Origin: Diacronema lutheri
Taxonomy: Eukaryota > Haptophyta > Pavlovophyceae > Pavlovales > Pavlovaceae
Direction: 5' to 3'
Length of the DNA: 64,000 nucleotides
NCBI GenBank assembly: GCA_019448385.1
Contig: JAGTXO010000025.1
Span: 434,001 to 498,000 of the forward strand
Positions 29,355 through 39,053 of the stretch are shown here, one piece after another (position 1 is the first letter of the stretch; each line of letters opens with the position of its first letter). Both the position numbers and the translations under genes were made by a program. Below the pieces are notes generated by a model. The model made no database searches. It had not been told where the DNA came from and saw only the letters and a list, made by a program, of their open reading frames with translations.

Positions 29355-31719
29355 GTGCACCGCCGCCGCCGCCGGGTGCACCGCCGAGGCCGTGCACGAC
29401 AAGCGTGAAATCGACGAGCGCCGAGCCGGACAGGGCGACGAGGCGGTGGCGTACGCGAAGGTGCGCGTTGAGCGTGCCGCTGCCCGTGGGCTGCAAGCTG
29501 CCGACGACGCCCTGCCCAAGTCCGGCCGACTCCCCAAGTCCGGCGAGAGCAAAGCCCGCGCCTGTCGGCGTTGCCGGACGGCTTCCATATTGCGAGGCAA
29601 CGTACTCGGACGAGCCGCCGTGCACGCTGCCCCACGCGCCGACGCCGCCGCTGCCGCCGCTCGCGCCGCCGACGGCGCCGTCAGCGGGCAGCGGCAGCAC
29701 GATGGGGATGTGCGGCGTGTGGTGCAGCGACTCGGCGGCGCCGCTCGGCTCGAAGGCGCGCGTGAGCACGGTGAGCGCGGCGGCGCGCGAGCCCGGCGCG
29801 GCCTCCGCGAGCGCGGCCGCCGGCGACGGCAGCCCGCCGAACGTCGGCGCGCCGCCGGATGCGAACCCGTCTGCCACGCCACCACACGCAGCGGTCGGCG
29901 GCGCGGGCGGCGCGATCTGCGCGAGGAGCCACGGCTCGACGACGACGCGATCGATGGAGAGGACGACGGAGTGCGATGGCGGCGGCTGCTGCGCCTGTGG
30001 CTGCGGCAGCGCGGAGGCGGCGCCCAGCGGCGAGCGCGCGCCGTGCGGACTCGACGCCATGCGCGATGGCGGCCGTGCGGCGATCGGCGACGTCGAGCGA
30101 CGCGGCCCGGGCGACGCGGGCCGTGAGCCGCGCGCCGCTGGCGCTGACGACGGTGCGACCCTCGGCCTCGCAGCGGCAGCGGAGCCGCCATGATGATTCT
30201 GTCCCTGCTCCGCCGTGGCGACTGCAGCGTGCAGCTTGCAGAATTCGTCAAAGTCGAGCGATCCATCCGCGTTGAGGTCTGACGCCTTGAACGTGCGCAC
30301 GGCGCCGAGCACCGCGTCCGACGACGTGTCCACGCCGTGCGCGTTGAACGCGGCAAGTGCCTCGCCCATCGAGAGAAGTCCGGACCCGTCCCGGTCCTGC
30401 GCTGCGAAGAGGCGTCGCAAGTCGTCCTCTCGCGCCCGCGCGATGCCCGCGTGCGGCGGCGTGCCGCTCGCGCCGCGCCGCGCGCCGCGCTCGGGTGAGG
30501 CGCGCCCGCCGCGCTCATACCCGCCGTGCCCAGCGCCCGCGCTCAGCATGGACGGCGAGGGCTGTTGATGCGCGAAGCCGACGCGCGCGCACGCGCCGCG
30601 ATCGGCCGCTGGCACAGCGCGCGCGCCTGCCAGCGGCGCGCCTGCGCGCGCGGGCTGCTCGGCGCGCGCGCCTCGCGGCGAGTCCAACCTTCCGGGCGAC
30701 GCGATGCGCGCGCCGCCGCACTCGCCGGACTGGCGGCTGCCGCCGTACGCGCCGCCGGCCGGCCGGCCCGATGCGCCCAGTGGGGAGGGGCTGAGCAGTG
30801 TCCGCTTCGCGCGCTTGGGCGCGAGCGCGGTGAGAAGCGATTTGAGACGCGGACCGAGGGCGGCAAACTCTTCGATTGTCAGCTGCCCGTCGCCATCCAA
30901 ATCGCCCGCCTGGAAGAGCTCGACCGCCTCGCGGCTGCTCATGCGCGCGCCCGAAGCCTCGAGCGCCTTTCGCAGCTCGTGCCGCGAGACCGCGCCCGAC
31001 TTGTTCACGTCGAGCCGCGCGAACGCGGCGCCGATGCGCTCGGCCAAGGCGCGCGCGCGGTCGTACTCAGCGTCCGTCACGTCGAACTCGTCGAGCCCGT
31101 CGGGCAGCACCGCGCGCATGATCGCCTGCCGCATGGCCTCCTCGGGAGGGAGGTCGGAGCGTGGCCCGTCCGCCATGCTCTGGCCCGCGCCAGGCAGCAG
31201 CCGCCCGTCCACGTCGTCCGTCGTGGCCTTGATCATCTGCTGGAGGAGCTGGTCCATGCTGTCGGTGCGCGAGTACCCGAGCGCGTCAAGCCCCTGGTAG
31301 TCCGCGAGCAACGGGTCGGCGCCCGCGCCGACGAGCACGCGCACGGACTCCTTGGCGGCGGCGCGGACAGCAAGGTGGAGCGCTGTCACTCCGTCCGCGT
31401 TGCGCGCGCCCACGTCGGCCTTCGCCTTGACGAGCGCGCGCACCACCTCTAGATTGGCGCCCGCCGCGCAGCACGCGTGCAGCGCCGTGTTCCGATCGCC
31501 GTCGAGCAGGTCGGTGCGCGCGCCTGCCGACAGGAGCGCGAGCGCAGCATCCGCGCGCGCCGAGAGGGCGGCTTCGTGCAGCGGTGTGGTGCGCTTGGGC
31601 GCGGGCCCGAGCGGGCTGTTTGGATCCGCGCGCGCGCGCAGGAGGCGCGTCACAGATTGCGTGTCGTCCTGGTGTGCGGCCATCCAGAGGGCTGCGTCCT
31701 CGTGCGGGTGCTGCGCCAT
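27804..31719 (-). CDS. Ankyrin-repeat / EF-hand multidomain protein, 3 exons
   Basis: Exons 28987-31719, 28541-28723 and 27804-28055; introns 28724-28986 and 28056-28540, all phase 0; about 1055 residues. Residues 1-150 hold four ankyrin repeats (TPLHEAALSARADAALALLS, NTALHACCAAGANLEVVRAL, VTALHLAVRAAAKESVRVLV). Two EF-hand pairs follow: LDVNKSGAVSRHEL and GDLDGDGQLTIEEF, then QDRDGSGLLSMGEA and SDLNADGSLDFDEF, all with good Ca-ligand spacing. Then come long disordered linkers and two blocks with beta-strand character (FTLVVHGLGG..., VPLLDARERIAATLHV) that could be a C2-like fold, weakly supported. Exon 2 may start at 28723 or 28708, since AG acceptors in phase occur at both. Probably a calcium-responsive scaffold; role inferred. 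Confidence 0.7.
28151..28430. repeat. 47-bp minisatellite, six copies
   Basis: Direct repeats with a 47-bp period start at 28151, 28198, 28245, 28292, 28339 and 28386. The first four are nearly identical; the last two share a variant (GGGGACGGGGCGAGAG). Because 47 is not a multiple of three, the long open frames seen here on both strands shift frame at each copy and are not credible proteins. The array lies in the last intron of the ankyrin/EF-hand gene. A GGTGCT repeat and a C run of about 14 follow at 28454-28490. Confidence 0.9.
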
Positions 31720-32143
31720 CGCGGTTCGTTTGAAAAAGGTCTTCGTCCCGAGTACGGTTTCACCCGCTACCGGCCACCGGTCGACTCATAAACCGAGTCA
31801 GAGTTTTAAGTTTTAACACGGGCCCCTCGCGACGGCACCGCGACGGGCTGACGCTGAACCAGACGGCATGCCTGCGTGCCGCGCCGCGGCCATCGACGAG
31901 GCCCCGGACGGCAGCTGATATAGCGGCGCGAGCGACCTCGCGCTTGCGCGCCCTTCCGCGGATCGCACAGGGGACCGCGCCCCATGAAAACCAACAAACA
32001 AATCAGAAATGTGTGTCCGGATTTTCGCCCGCTGGCGCGCGTGCTCAAGTCGCGCCCCTCGCGCGGCACGTCCAGCCTCTGCGCCACCGTCGGCCGCTGG
32101 GCGCGCACACCCACCCGACCGCCCCAGTTGCTGCGCGCCAGTC
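31720..32143. other. Intergenic, presumed promoter of the ankyrin/EF-hand gene
   Basis: Contains a relatively AT-rich patch (GAGTCAGAGTTTTAAGTTTTAACACG) about 80 bp upstream of the ankyrin gene start. No gene recognised. Confidence 0.4.
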
Positions 32144-32836
32144 TCAGCGCGCCTTAAACGGCGGCCGCTCGCTCTTGACTGCCCAGCTGGGCGCGTCATG
32201 CGCGGGTAGCTCCGGCCGCGCGTGAATCGGCGGCAAGAGCATTGCCGCATCCTTGCTCGAGATCCTGCCCGGAGAGAGCCGCGTGCGCGCCCGCGCCGCT
32301 GCGCCCGCACCGCCGCGCGCGCGCGCGCGCGGGCGTGTGCCCTGGGCGCCGGGTGCATCGCCAGTGCCGCCGAGCGCATCGATGCGAGCGCGCGCGTGCC
32401 GCGGCTTTTGCGGCGGGTACTCGTGGTGCTGCAGGAAGGACGAGAGGTGGAAAACGCCGCCCGGAAGCTGCCGAGAAGCATCGCCCGGCACGGGCACGTG
32501 ACGCCGGCCGTAGCGCTGCTCGCGCGGCGCGTCGGCGCCGTCGACGGGTGGTAGCCACGAGAGCAGGCTGCCCGTCTCCTTGTACCTGCCGGTCGCGCCG
32601 TGCGAGGTGCGTGCACGCGCGCGCGGTGGGCGCGTCGCAGCACAGAAATAGCGCGGCGCCATTCCGGCGGCGCGCGTGCGCGTGTGCGCGCACGCGTAGG
32701 CGGGCTTGGACGGAGCGGCGACGGGCACCGGCTCGTCCTCGAAGAAGATGGTTGTAAGGCCGGCTGGCTTGGCATGCGTCGCCAGCCCGGCGACGGGCAT
32801 GGCGACCGTGTCTATGCGCGGCCGCCGCGCCGGCAT
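32144..32836 (-). CDS. Unrecognised small protein, 2 (possibly 3) exons
   Basis: Exons 32694-32836 and 32144-32585 around a 108-bp GTGCG...CAG intron; 194 residues, length divisible by three. Protein-like segments: GLTTIFFEDEPVPVAAPSKPAY, then across the intron AYKETGSLLSWLPPVDG, YGRRHVPVPGDASRQLPGG, HLSSFLQHHEYPPQKP and, at the end, ISSKDAAMLLPPIHARPELP and KSERPPFKAR. The Ala/Arg-rich stretch between (about 32290-32400) could be a further intron with a GC donor. The Pro/Gly/Tyr-rich style resembles small microtubule-associated ciliary proteins, but this is only an impression; no family assigned. Confidence 0.5.
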   Translation of the reverse strand: MPARRPRIDTVAMPVAGLATHAKPAGLTTIFFEDEPVPVAAPSKPAYACAHTRTRAAGMAPRYFCAATRPPRARARTSHGATGRYKETGSLLSWLPPVDGADAPREQRYGRRHVPVPGDASRQLPGGVFHLSSFLQHHEYPPQKPRHARARIDALGGTGDAPGAQGTRPRARARGGAGAAARARTRLSPGRISSKDAAMLLPPIHARPELPAHDAPSWAVKSERPPFKAR

Positions 32837-33196
32837 GCTCGCACGCCGCACGGGGCCAAGGCGCGTTGGAAACGTCCACTTGACTGTCCCGTGTGCACAG
32901 TGTGCGTTGCGAACTCAGGCGCACCCCGCCGAGTGTCCTGCCGCCCGCGAGCCCACAGCGCGTCAGGGTTGGCGGCCCGCGCGAGGAACATGGGAAGACT
33001 GCGCGCGCACGCACGCCCCCGCCGCGGCTCAACGATCAGTGCTCCAAGCCTCGCGGACGCCCGCCGCCCGCGGCATGTTTGGCCACAACCTACGAGGCTA
33101 CGACTTATTATTTTGGCCACACTGAACACCCGGACTTATTATAACTCCCCGACGTTCAATCCCGGCGCGCTCACCAACCGCGTGCGCGCCAGCGGC
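32837..33196. promoter_or_regulatory. Divergent intergenic region upstream of the FAAL gene
   Basis: 360 bp between divergent starts. The stretch 33100-33145 is notably AT-rich for this window (ACTTATTATTTTGGCC... GACTTATTATAACTCC) and may hold core promoter elements of the acyl-AMP ligase gene. Confidence 0.35.
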
Positions 33197-36055
33197 ATGT
33201 TTGGCTGGACCTCCCCGCCGGGCCGCGGCAGCGCGCCGCCGGCGGACGTGCCCGACGGACCGCTCGACGCGCTCGCGCGTTGGTCTGCCGAGCAGCCCGC
33301 GCGGCCTGTATACACGTTTGTTGGCGACAGGGGCGAGCAGCTCGCGCAGCTCTCATACGCGCAGCTCGACGCCGCGTCCGACAACGTCGCGCGCCACCTG
33401 CGCTTCGTCGCCAAGGTGGAGGTGGGGGCGCGCGCGCTGCTCGTGTACCCGCCCGGACTCGACTTCATCGTCGCCTACCTCGGCTGCCTCCGCGCCGGCG
33501 TGATCGCCGTGCCGGCGTTCCCGCCAGAGCCGACGCGATTGAGCAAGGACCTTGTTCACTTCGCCGCGACTCAGGCGAGCAGCGGCGCGCGCGTGGCGCT
33601 GACGAACACGCTCTACTCGCACGCGAAGAAGCTTGCCGGCCTCTCGCAGCTCCTCCGCCGCGACGGTGGCAAGTGGCCCGAGCTGACGTGGATTGTGACC
33701 GACACGCTCGGCGACGCGCCCGCTGGCACGCTCGAACGGCCGCCGCCGTCCGCCGTCGCCTTCTTGCAGTACACGAGCGGCTCGACGGCAGAGCCAAAGG
33801 GCGTGCGCATCACCCACGCCAACCTCACGCACAACATCCGCTGGATCGTCGCCGCGCTGCAGGTCGACCGCGCGACGGTCGAGGTGTCGTGGTTGCCGCA
33901 GTACCACGACATGGGCCTGATCGGCGCGTACCTCGGGCTGCTCGTCTGCGGCGGCGAGGGCACATACTGCTCGCCCTTCTCGTTCGTCAAGGATGCGCCG
34001 CTCTGGCCGCGCCTCCTCTCCGACAAGCGCGCGACGCACACGCAAGCCCCGTCGTTTGCCTACGCGCTCGCCGCGCGCAAGTGGAACGCGCTCGACCCAA
34101 AGGCGCGGCCTGCACTCAAGCTGCACAGCCTGCGGCACGCGATCAACGGCGCGGAGCCGATCGACCCGGCGGCAATCAGCGCATTCGTCCGCGCCTTTGG
34201 CCCGTACGGCCTCCGCCGCGAGGCCATCGTGCCGACATACGGCCTCGCTGAGCATACCGTTTTTGTATGTACTGGTGGCAAGCAGCTCCTCGCCGTCGAG
34301 CGCGGCGCGCTCGAGCGCGAGCGGCGCGCGGTGCCCGCCGCCGCGTCGGGCGGCGCAAACACGACGGTCGCCGTCGGCTGCGGCGCGCCGCCCGCCGGCT
34401 CGGACATCGTTATCAAGATCGTCGACCCGGATCGTGCCGTCAGCCTGTACCCGCCGTCAACAGGCGTCGGCGTGTCGCGCGCGTCGGAGCACGCCGCGCC
34501 CGTCGGCGAGATCTGGGTGTCGTCGCCGTCGGTGGCCGACGGGTACTGGACGGGCGAGGGGCGCGCGCTCAACGCGGCGCTCGCGCAGTTGAGCGCCGAG
34601 ACCTTTGGCGGCGTGATCGCTGGCGAGGAGGCGTCCGGTCGAACGTACCTGCGTACGGGCGACCTTGGCTTCATGCACCAGGGCGAGCTCTTCGTGTGCG
34701 GCCGGCAAAAGGACCTGATCATCGTGCGAGGTCGCAACCACTACCCGCAGGACCTCGAGCGGACGGCCGAACGCGCCGCGCCCGAGCTGCGCCCCGGCTG
34801 CGCCGCCATCTTTGCAGTGCCCGCCGACGAGGCGGCGTCGGCGACTTCAGCCGAGGCGCGCGCCGCGGCGCAGCGCGCGCTCGGCGCGGAGGCGTCGGCG
34901 CAGGAGCTTGTCGTGTGCGTCGCGGAGATCCGCGCCGAGGCGGCGGCGCGCGCCGAGGAGGTCGCCGGCCGCGTCGCGCAGGCCGTCGCGTCCGCGCACG
35001 TGCTCACGCTCCACGCCATCGTGCTGATCAAGCAGGGCACCGTCTTTAAAACGAAGAGCGGCAAGCTGTCGCGCTCGCGCACGCGCGCCGACTTCCTCGG
35101 CGGCTCGCAGACGCCGCTCGTCGTCGTCTTCGCGCGAGCCACGCCGATCACCAGCGCTCCGGACGCGCTCGCCGATGCGGCCGCGCCCGCCGCGCCCGCC
35201 GCGCCCGCCGCGCCGCGCGCGGTGGCGGCGCCGCCGCCGCCCGCGCCGGCGGGCAACGTGGCAGCGACGCGCGCGCGTCCTTTGCCGGAGCTTGTGATGG
35301 AGCTCCGGCAGCGCATCGCCTTTGAGGCCAACATTGGCGAGGAGCAGCTTGCCGTCGATCGGCCCCTCGTCGCACTCGGCGTGGGTTCCATGGAACTTGT
35401 GCAGATACGCGGCATGCTGCAAGTGAGCGCGCTCGCGCGCGCGCGCCGCTGCCGCCACCACCACCGCCACCACCACCACCACCACCACCACCACCACCAC
35501 CACCACCACCAGCAGCAGCACCACCACCACCACCACCACCAGCACCAGCAGTCTCTCGCGTGGCGCCATTACGCCACGCGCACGGACTGCGCGCGCGCAG
35601 CCACGCGGCCACGCGGCCGCGCGGCGGCCGCGCGTGGCGTGGCGGCCGCGCTCACGCGCGCGCTCGAGCCCCGCCGCACCGCACCGCGCCGCGCCGTGCA
35701 GGCGCTCTACGGGCTCGACTTTGAGGAGAGCGTCCTCGCCACCGACCAGGCGACCATCACCAAGATCGCGCAGGCCGTCAAGGTGCGTGCGCGCGCGCGT
35801 GGCATGGCGCGGCACGGCGTGGGGCGCGTGCACATGCTGAAACGGACGAGTCTGTGGTGCTGACGCGCACCACCGCGCCGCACCACTGCTGCGACCGTTT
35901 GTTGGCAGGCCGGCGCGATCCCGGAATCGATGGCCAAGGCGGCGGTGATCATGCCCGGGCCTAGCGAGGTGGGCGCCGGCGACCAGGTGGGCGTGGCCGT
36001 GCAGCACGCGAATAAGCGGCGCACCGGCCCTCCATGCTTCTGCTCCGTGCAGTAG
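33197..36055 (+). CDS. Fatty acyl-AMP ligase fused to an acyl carrier domain, 3 exons
   Basis: Exons 33197-35422, 35702-35782 and 35909-36055 (all phase 0), 817 residues. Residues 1-620: ANL-superfamily adenylating enzyme of the FAAL type, with LQYTSGSTAEPKGVRITHAN (P-loop A3), SWLPQYHDMGLIG, FSFVKDAPLWPRLLSDKRAT followed by AP-SFAYALAARKW (FAAL-typical), TYGLAEHTVFV, YLRTGDLGFMHQGELFVCGR and KDLIIVRGRNHYPQDLE. It activates fatty acids as acyl-adenylates. After a Pro/Ala linker, residues about 690-790 form a phosphopantetheine carrier with GVGSMELVQ (attachment Ser731), whose second half is encoded by the two small exons. No condensing domains follow, so it is a stand-alone FAAL-ACP loading module. 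The last exon's tail (HANKRRTG...) is weakly supported. Convergent with the TIR gene, 24 bp between stops. Confidence 0.85.
35451..35552. repeat. (CAC)n/(CAG)n triplet repeat inside a FAAL intron
   Basis: CAC triplets broken by a few CAG and CGC triplets. The array would read as poly-His with some Gln if translated. It sits in the 279-bp intron 35423-35701 that splits the acyl carrier domain right after MLQ, so it is taken as intronic. Confidence 0.85.
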
Positions 36056-36079
36056 CGCGTATGACTCGTACAAATTCAC

Positions 36080-38574
36080 CTACCGCTCCACGACCGCCGA
36101 GAGGCCCTGCGACGCGCGCTCGTTCGACGGCGAGCTGGAGCGCGCGTGCGAAGGCCCGGGCGACAGCGAGAGAATCCCAAACCGCCCGTGCGGCGACACA
36201 GACGCATCGTTCGTCCGGCGCGTCGCAAAAAAGTTGGCCACCTGGGCGGGCGCGCTGGCGCTCAGGCGCGAGCGGATGCCCGCGCTGTCGCACTCGCCCC
36301 TCCCCGAAATCTCCCGGTCCCTGTGCGCATACGAGCGCACGAGCTTGCGCAGCCACTCGTTAAGCCCGTCCAGGCCCTCGCCGCTCCCCTCGATCACGGC
36401 GCGCAGCCGCTCCTCGTCGGCCGGGTCGGTCGCGGACGCCTTGGTGACGTCGATCTCGCTCTCGGACAGGCGCTCGCCATCCGCGAAGCCGAACTGCACC
36501 ATCTGCACGCGCTCGATGCTTGCGCCCATCTCAAAGTGCACAAACATCTCGATCACGCACCACAGGCGCGACCAGTAGGTCGGCCCGACGAGCGCGAGCA
36601 GCGTCTTGCACCCGGCGAGGTAGACGGGCAGGCTGCCCAGCTGGTCCTGCAGGTGGTCCGGGTCGATGCACGCCTTGTCGTACCTGCACGCCTCGCCGAC
36701 GAGCGGGCGGCGAGCGCCCACAGGGCCGGGCGGCTGTCAATAGGGCGCGCTGATGCGGGCGAGGCCGCACGATGCCGTCGGCTTCTGCGGGTCGCATTGC
36801 GCGACAGCACACGTCACGCACGCGCCAAGGCGGCAGCGGAGGCGCGCGCCACGCACCAACAGAGCGGCTCGCGCTTGTGCGCGATGACAAAGGCATCGCG
36901 CCATGACTGGAGCGCCGCCCACTTTGCGTCCGCGTCGTCGCGCCAGCTGCGGCGGCGCGCGCGGCGAGCGAGGCGCGCGGCGTGGTCAGCGCCAGCCGCT
37001 CCGCCGTCGCGCGCGCGCGCGCGCGCACACAGCGCCCGAAAGCGGGCGAGCTGGGCGGCCAAGGGCCAGCAGGGGATGTGGAAGGAGGGGCTTGGCGCGC
37101 ACGAATGCGAGATGAACACGTCGACGGCGCCGAGCGCCGCGGGCTCGGAGAGGAGGAAGAGCGCGCGACGGAGACCGGCGTCGTGCTCGGCGGCCTCGTC
37201 GTCCGCCGGCTCGACGGGCGCCAAGCTCGCGGCGGAGAGGAGGGCGGAGAGGAGCGGCATCGACGGTAGCCGCTCGCGGTATGTTTGGCGCCTCGGCCGC
37301 GGCGCGCCGCTCGGAGTTGGCGCCGGCGTTGACGAGATTGCGCTGTTCATTACCACTGGTGCCAGGCACGGCGAGCCCTGCCCGTCTTCGCCGACGGCGC
37401 TGCTGCCGGCCGCAGAGGCCACGGCGGAGTGCTCAGCCGCACGCATACCGCGTAGCTCCTCGCGCCAGGCCGCCTCGTCGGCGCCACTTTCCGCGCTCCC
37501 ACTCCGCGGCAGTTGGTCTTGCACACCGGCTGCGGGCGCTGCAGGCGCGGCGGTCGGCAGCACGCGCCGACGCGAAAACGGAGAGACGCTCGGCGCCATC
37601 GTGCGGACGCTGCGCTGCGTGGGCAAAGAGCCACCGCCGCGCAAGTCGGCCTCGTCACCGCTCGAGCCATGGCTCGCGCTCGCCGGGATCTGCACGATGC
37701 CGGAGGGCGTGCGCCGTGTGCGCGTGACCGCGTCCGCGGGCGGCGAGCGCTGCGCGAAGTGCTCGCGCCGCAGCTTGTCCAGCCGGATGGCGCGGAAGGT
37801 GAGGCGCGCGTGGGCGATCACCTCGTCGGCGGAGAGGCCATGGAAAAGCTCGGCGACTCCCGCCGCCGCGCCGACGCGGCTGCCGCGATGTGCGAGGAAG
37901 GCGTGCACGACCCTAGGCAGCGGCTCCCACAGCGAGAGGCCGCCGAGCCCGAGCGAAACGAGCGCGAGCGCGGCGAAGAGCGCGACCTCGGCGGGCGGCG
38001 AGCCGACGGTCTCCGCAAGCAGCGCGCCCAGCTGCGCGCAATACCAGACGCACAGCGCGAGCTGCGCGACGCCCATCGCGCGCCAGACGGCGCGCAGGAC
38101 CGCGCGCGCGCGCCCGACATGGAACGCGAGCACGATGTAGAGCGAGCCGACGTTCAGCGCAAGGAGCGCGGCGACGATGCCGACGGCGAGCGTCACACCC
38201 GCGCGGCCGCATTGCGCGCCGCTCGGAGTGCGCGCCGCGTCGCGCGCGACGCCGCCGGCCGCGCGCGCGCAGCCCGAGAGTCCGGCCGCCGCACCGACGA
38301 GGAGCGCGAGGCTCATGTAGGTCAGGCACAGCGCGAGGAGGAGCACGCAGATGCGCAGCGCGGCGGCGATGGATGGCACTACGGCGAGGAGCAGGAGGAA
38401 CGGGCCGATGTGCAGCGGCACATACCCTGCCTGCCACGCGTCAGGAGCGATCGAGACAGTCGCGACGCCGGCGAGCACGCACGCGACGCCGCAAATTACA
38501 ATCGGCAGCTGGATGTGCAGCAGCCGCGCGATGCGCTCTTGCCGTAGAAAATTGATCCGCTCGTGCAAATTCAT
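36080..38574 (-). CDS. Polytopic membrane protein with C-terminal TIR domain (paralogue 1), 3 exons
   Basis: Exons 37103-38574, 36857-36946 and 36080-36683; introns of 156 and 173 bp; 721 residues. Residues 1-260 hold six to seven hydrophobic helices (for example LPIVICGVACVLAGVATVSI, PFLLLLAVVPSIAAAL, VTLAVGIVAALLALNVGSLY, ALFAALALVSLGLGGLSLW). A disordered loop leads to the TIR domain, which begins VDVFISHSWRDDADAKWAAL (rebuilt over intron 1), continues KREPLCWYDKACIDPDHL (over intron 2) and LPVYLAGCKTLLALVGPTY, and ends with SRLWCVIEMF. Glu566 occupies the position of the catalytic Glu of TIR NADases (plant motif S-x-WC-x-x-E). A membrane sensor feeding an NAD-consuming or signalling TIR is an inference. 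An alternative start 40 bp upstream exists. Confidence 0.8.
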
Positions 38575-39053
38575 ACCCGCCGCGCCGACGCCACGCTCGC
38601 CGCCGAGAGTCGCCATCGCGCGACGCGCCGGCGCCGCTAGCCGCGTGGGGTCCACGCGAGAGAAACGGGGCGATCCTTTGATGATGGAGCCGTTAAATAT
38701 TTGTTGGCCGCAGCAGCGAATGCTCTCGTGATGAAGGCCGACGTTCATCGAGCCCGCCGGCGAGCCGGTGGGTGGTTGAAGCGCTCGCCTGCCGGCCTGC
38801 CCGCCTGCCCGCGGGAGCCCCACTCGAGCACGCGCGCTTGCCAGACACGCGCGCGCGCCCGCCGCCGCCGCCGCGCCACGAGGCGCATGGATTCGCGCAA
38901 ACCCATACGAAAGCCGACCATTGGCAACGTCATACGGGACCCAAAGTTCTGACGCGCCTGTCTCCAAACAGCGACGCTCCATCCGGACGAACCAACCGCT
39001 GGGTGCGGAGTGTTGGGTGCTCGGCGCGTTTCTGCCCGACTCGGCGCAAGCGC
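38575..39053. other. Divergent intergenic region (TIR paralogue 1 / rhodopsin-like gene)
   Basis: 479 bp between divergent starts. A low-GC spot GATGGAGCCGTTAAATATTTG lies near 38682-38702, about 110 bp upstream of the TIR gene. Nothing else recognised. Confidence 0.4.

Noticed and set aside
35451-35552. Poly-His domain in the FAAL protein
   Set aside because: Treating the segment as an intron (GTGAG...CAG, phase 0) rebuilds the acyl carrier domain; reading through breaks it.
36146-38140. 664-residue plus-strand frame opposite TIR paralogue 1
   Set aside because: Antisense shadow; the minus strand has coherent membrane helices, TIR motifs and frame-keeping introns.
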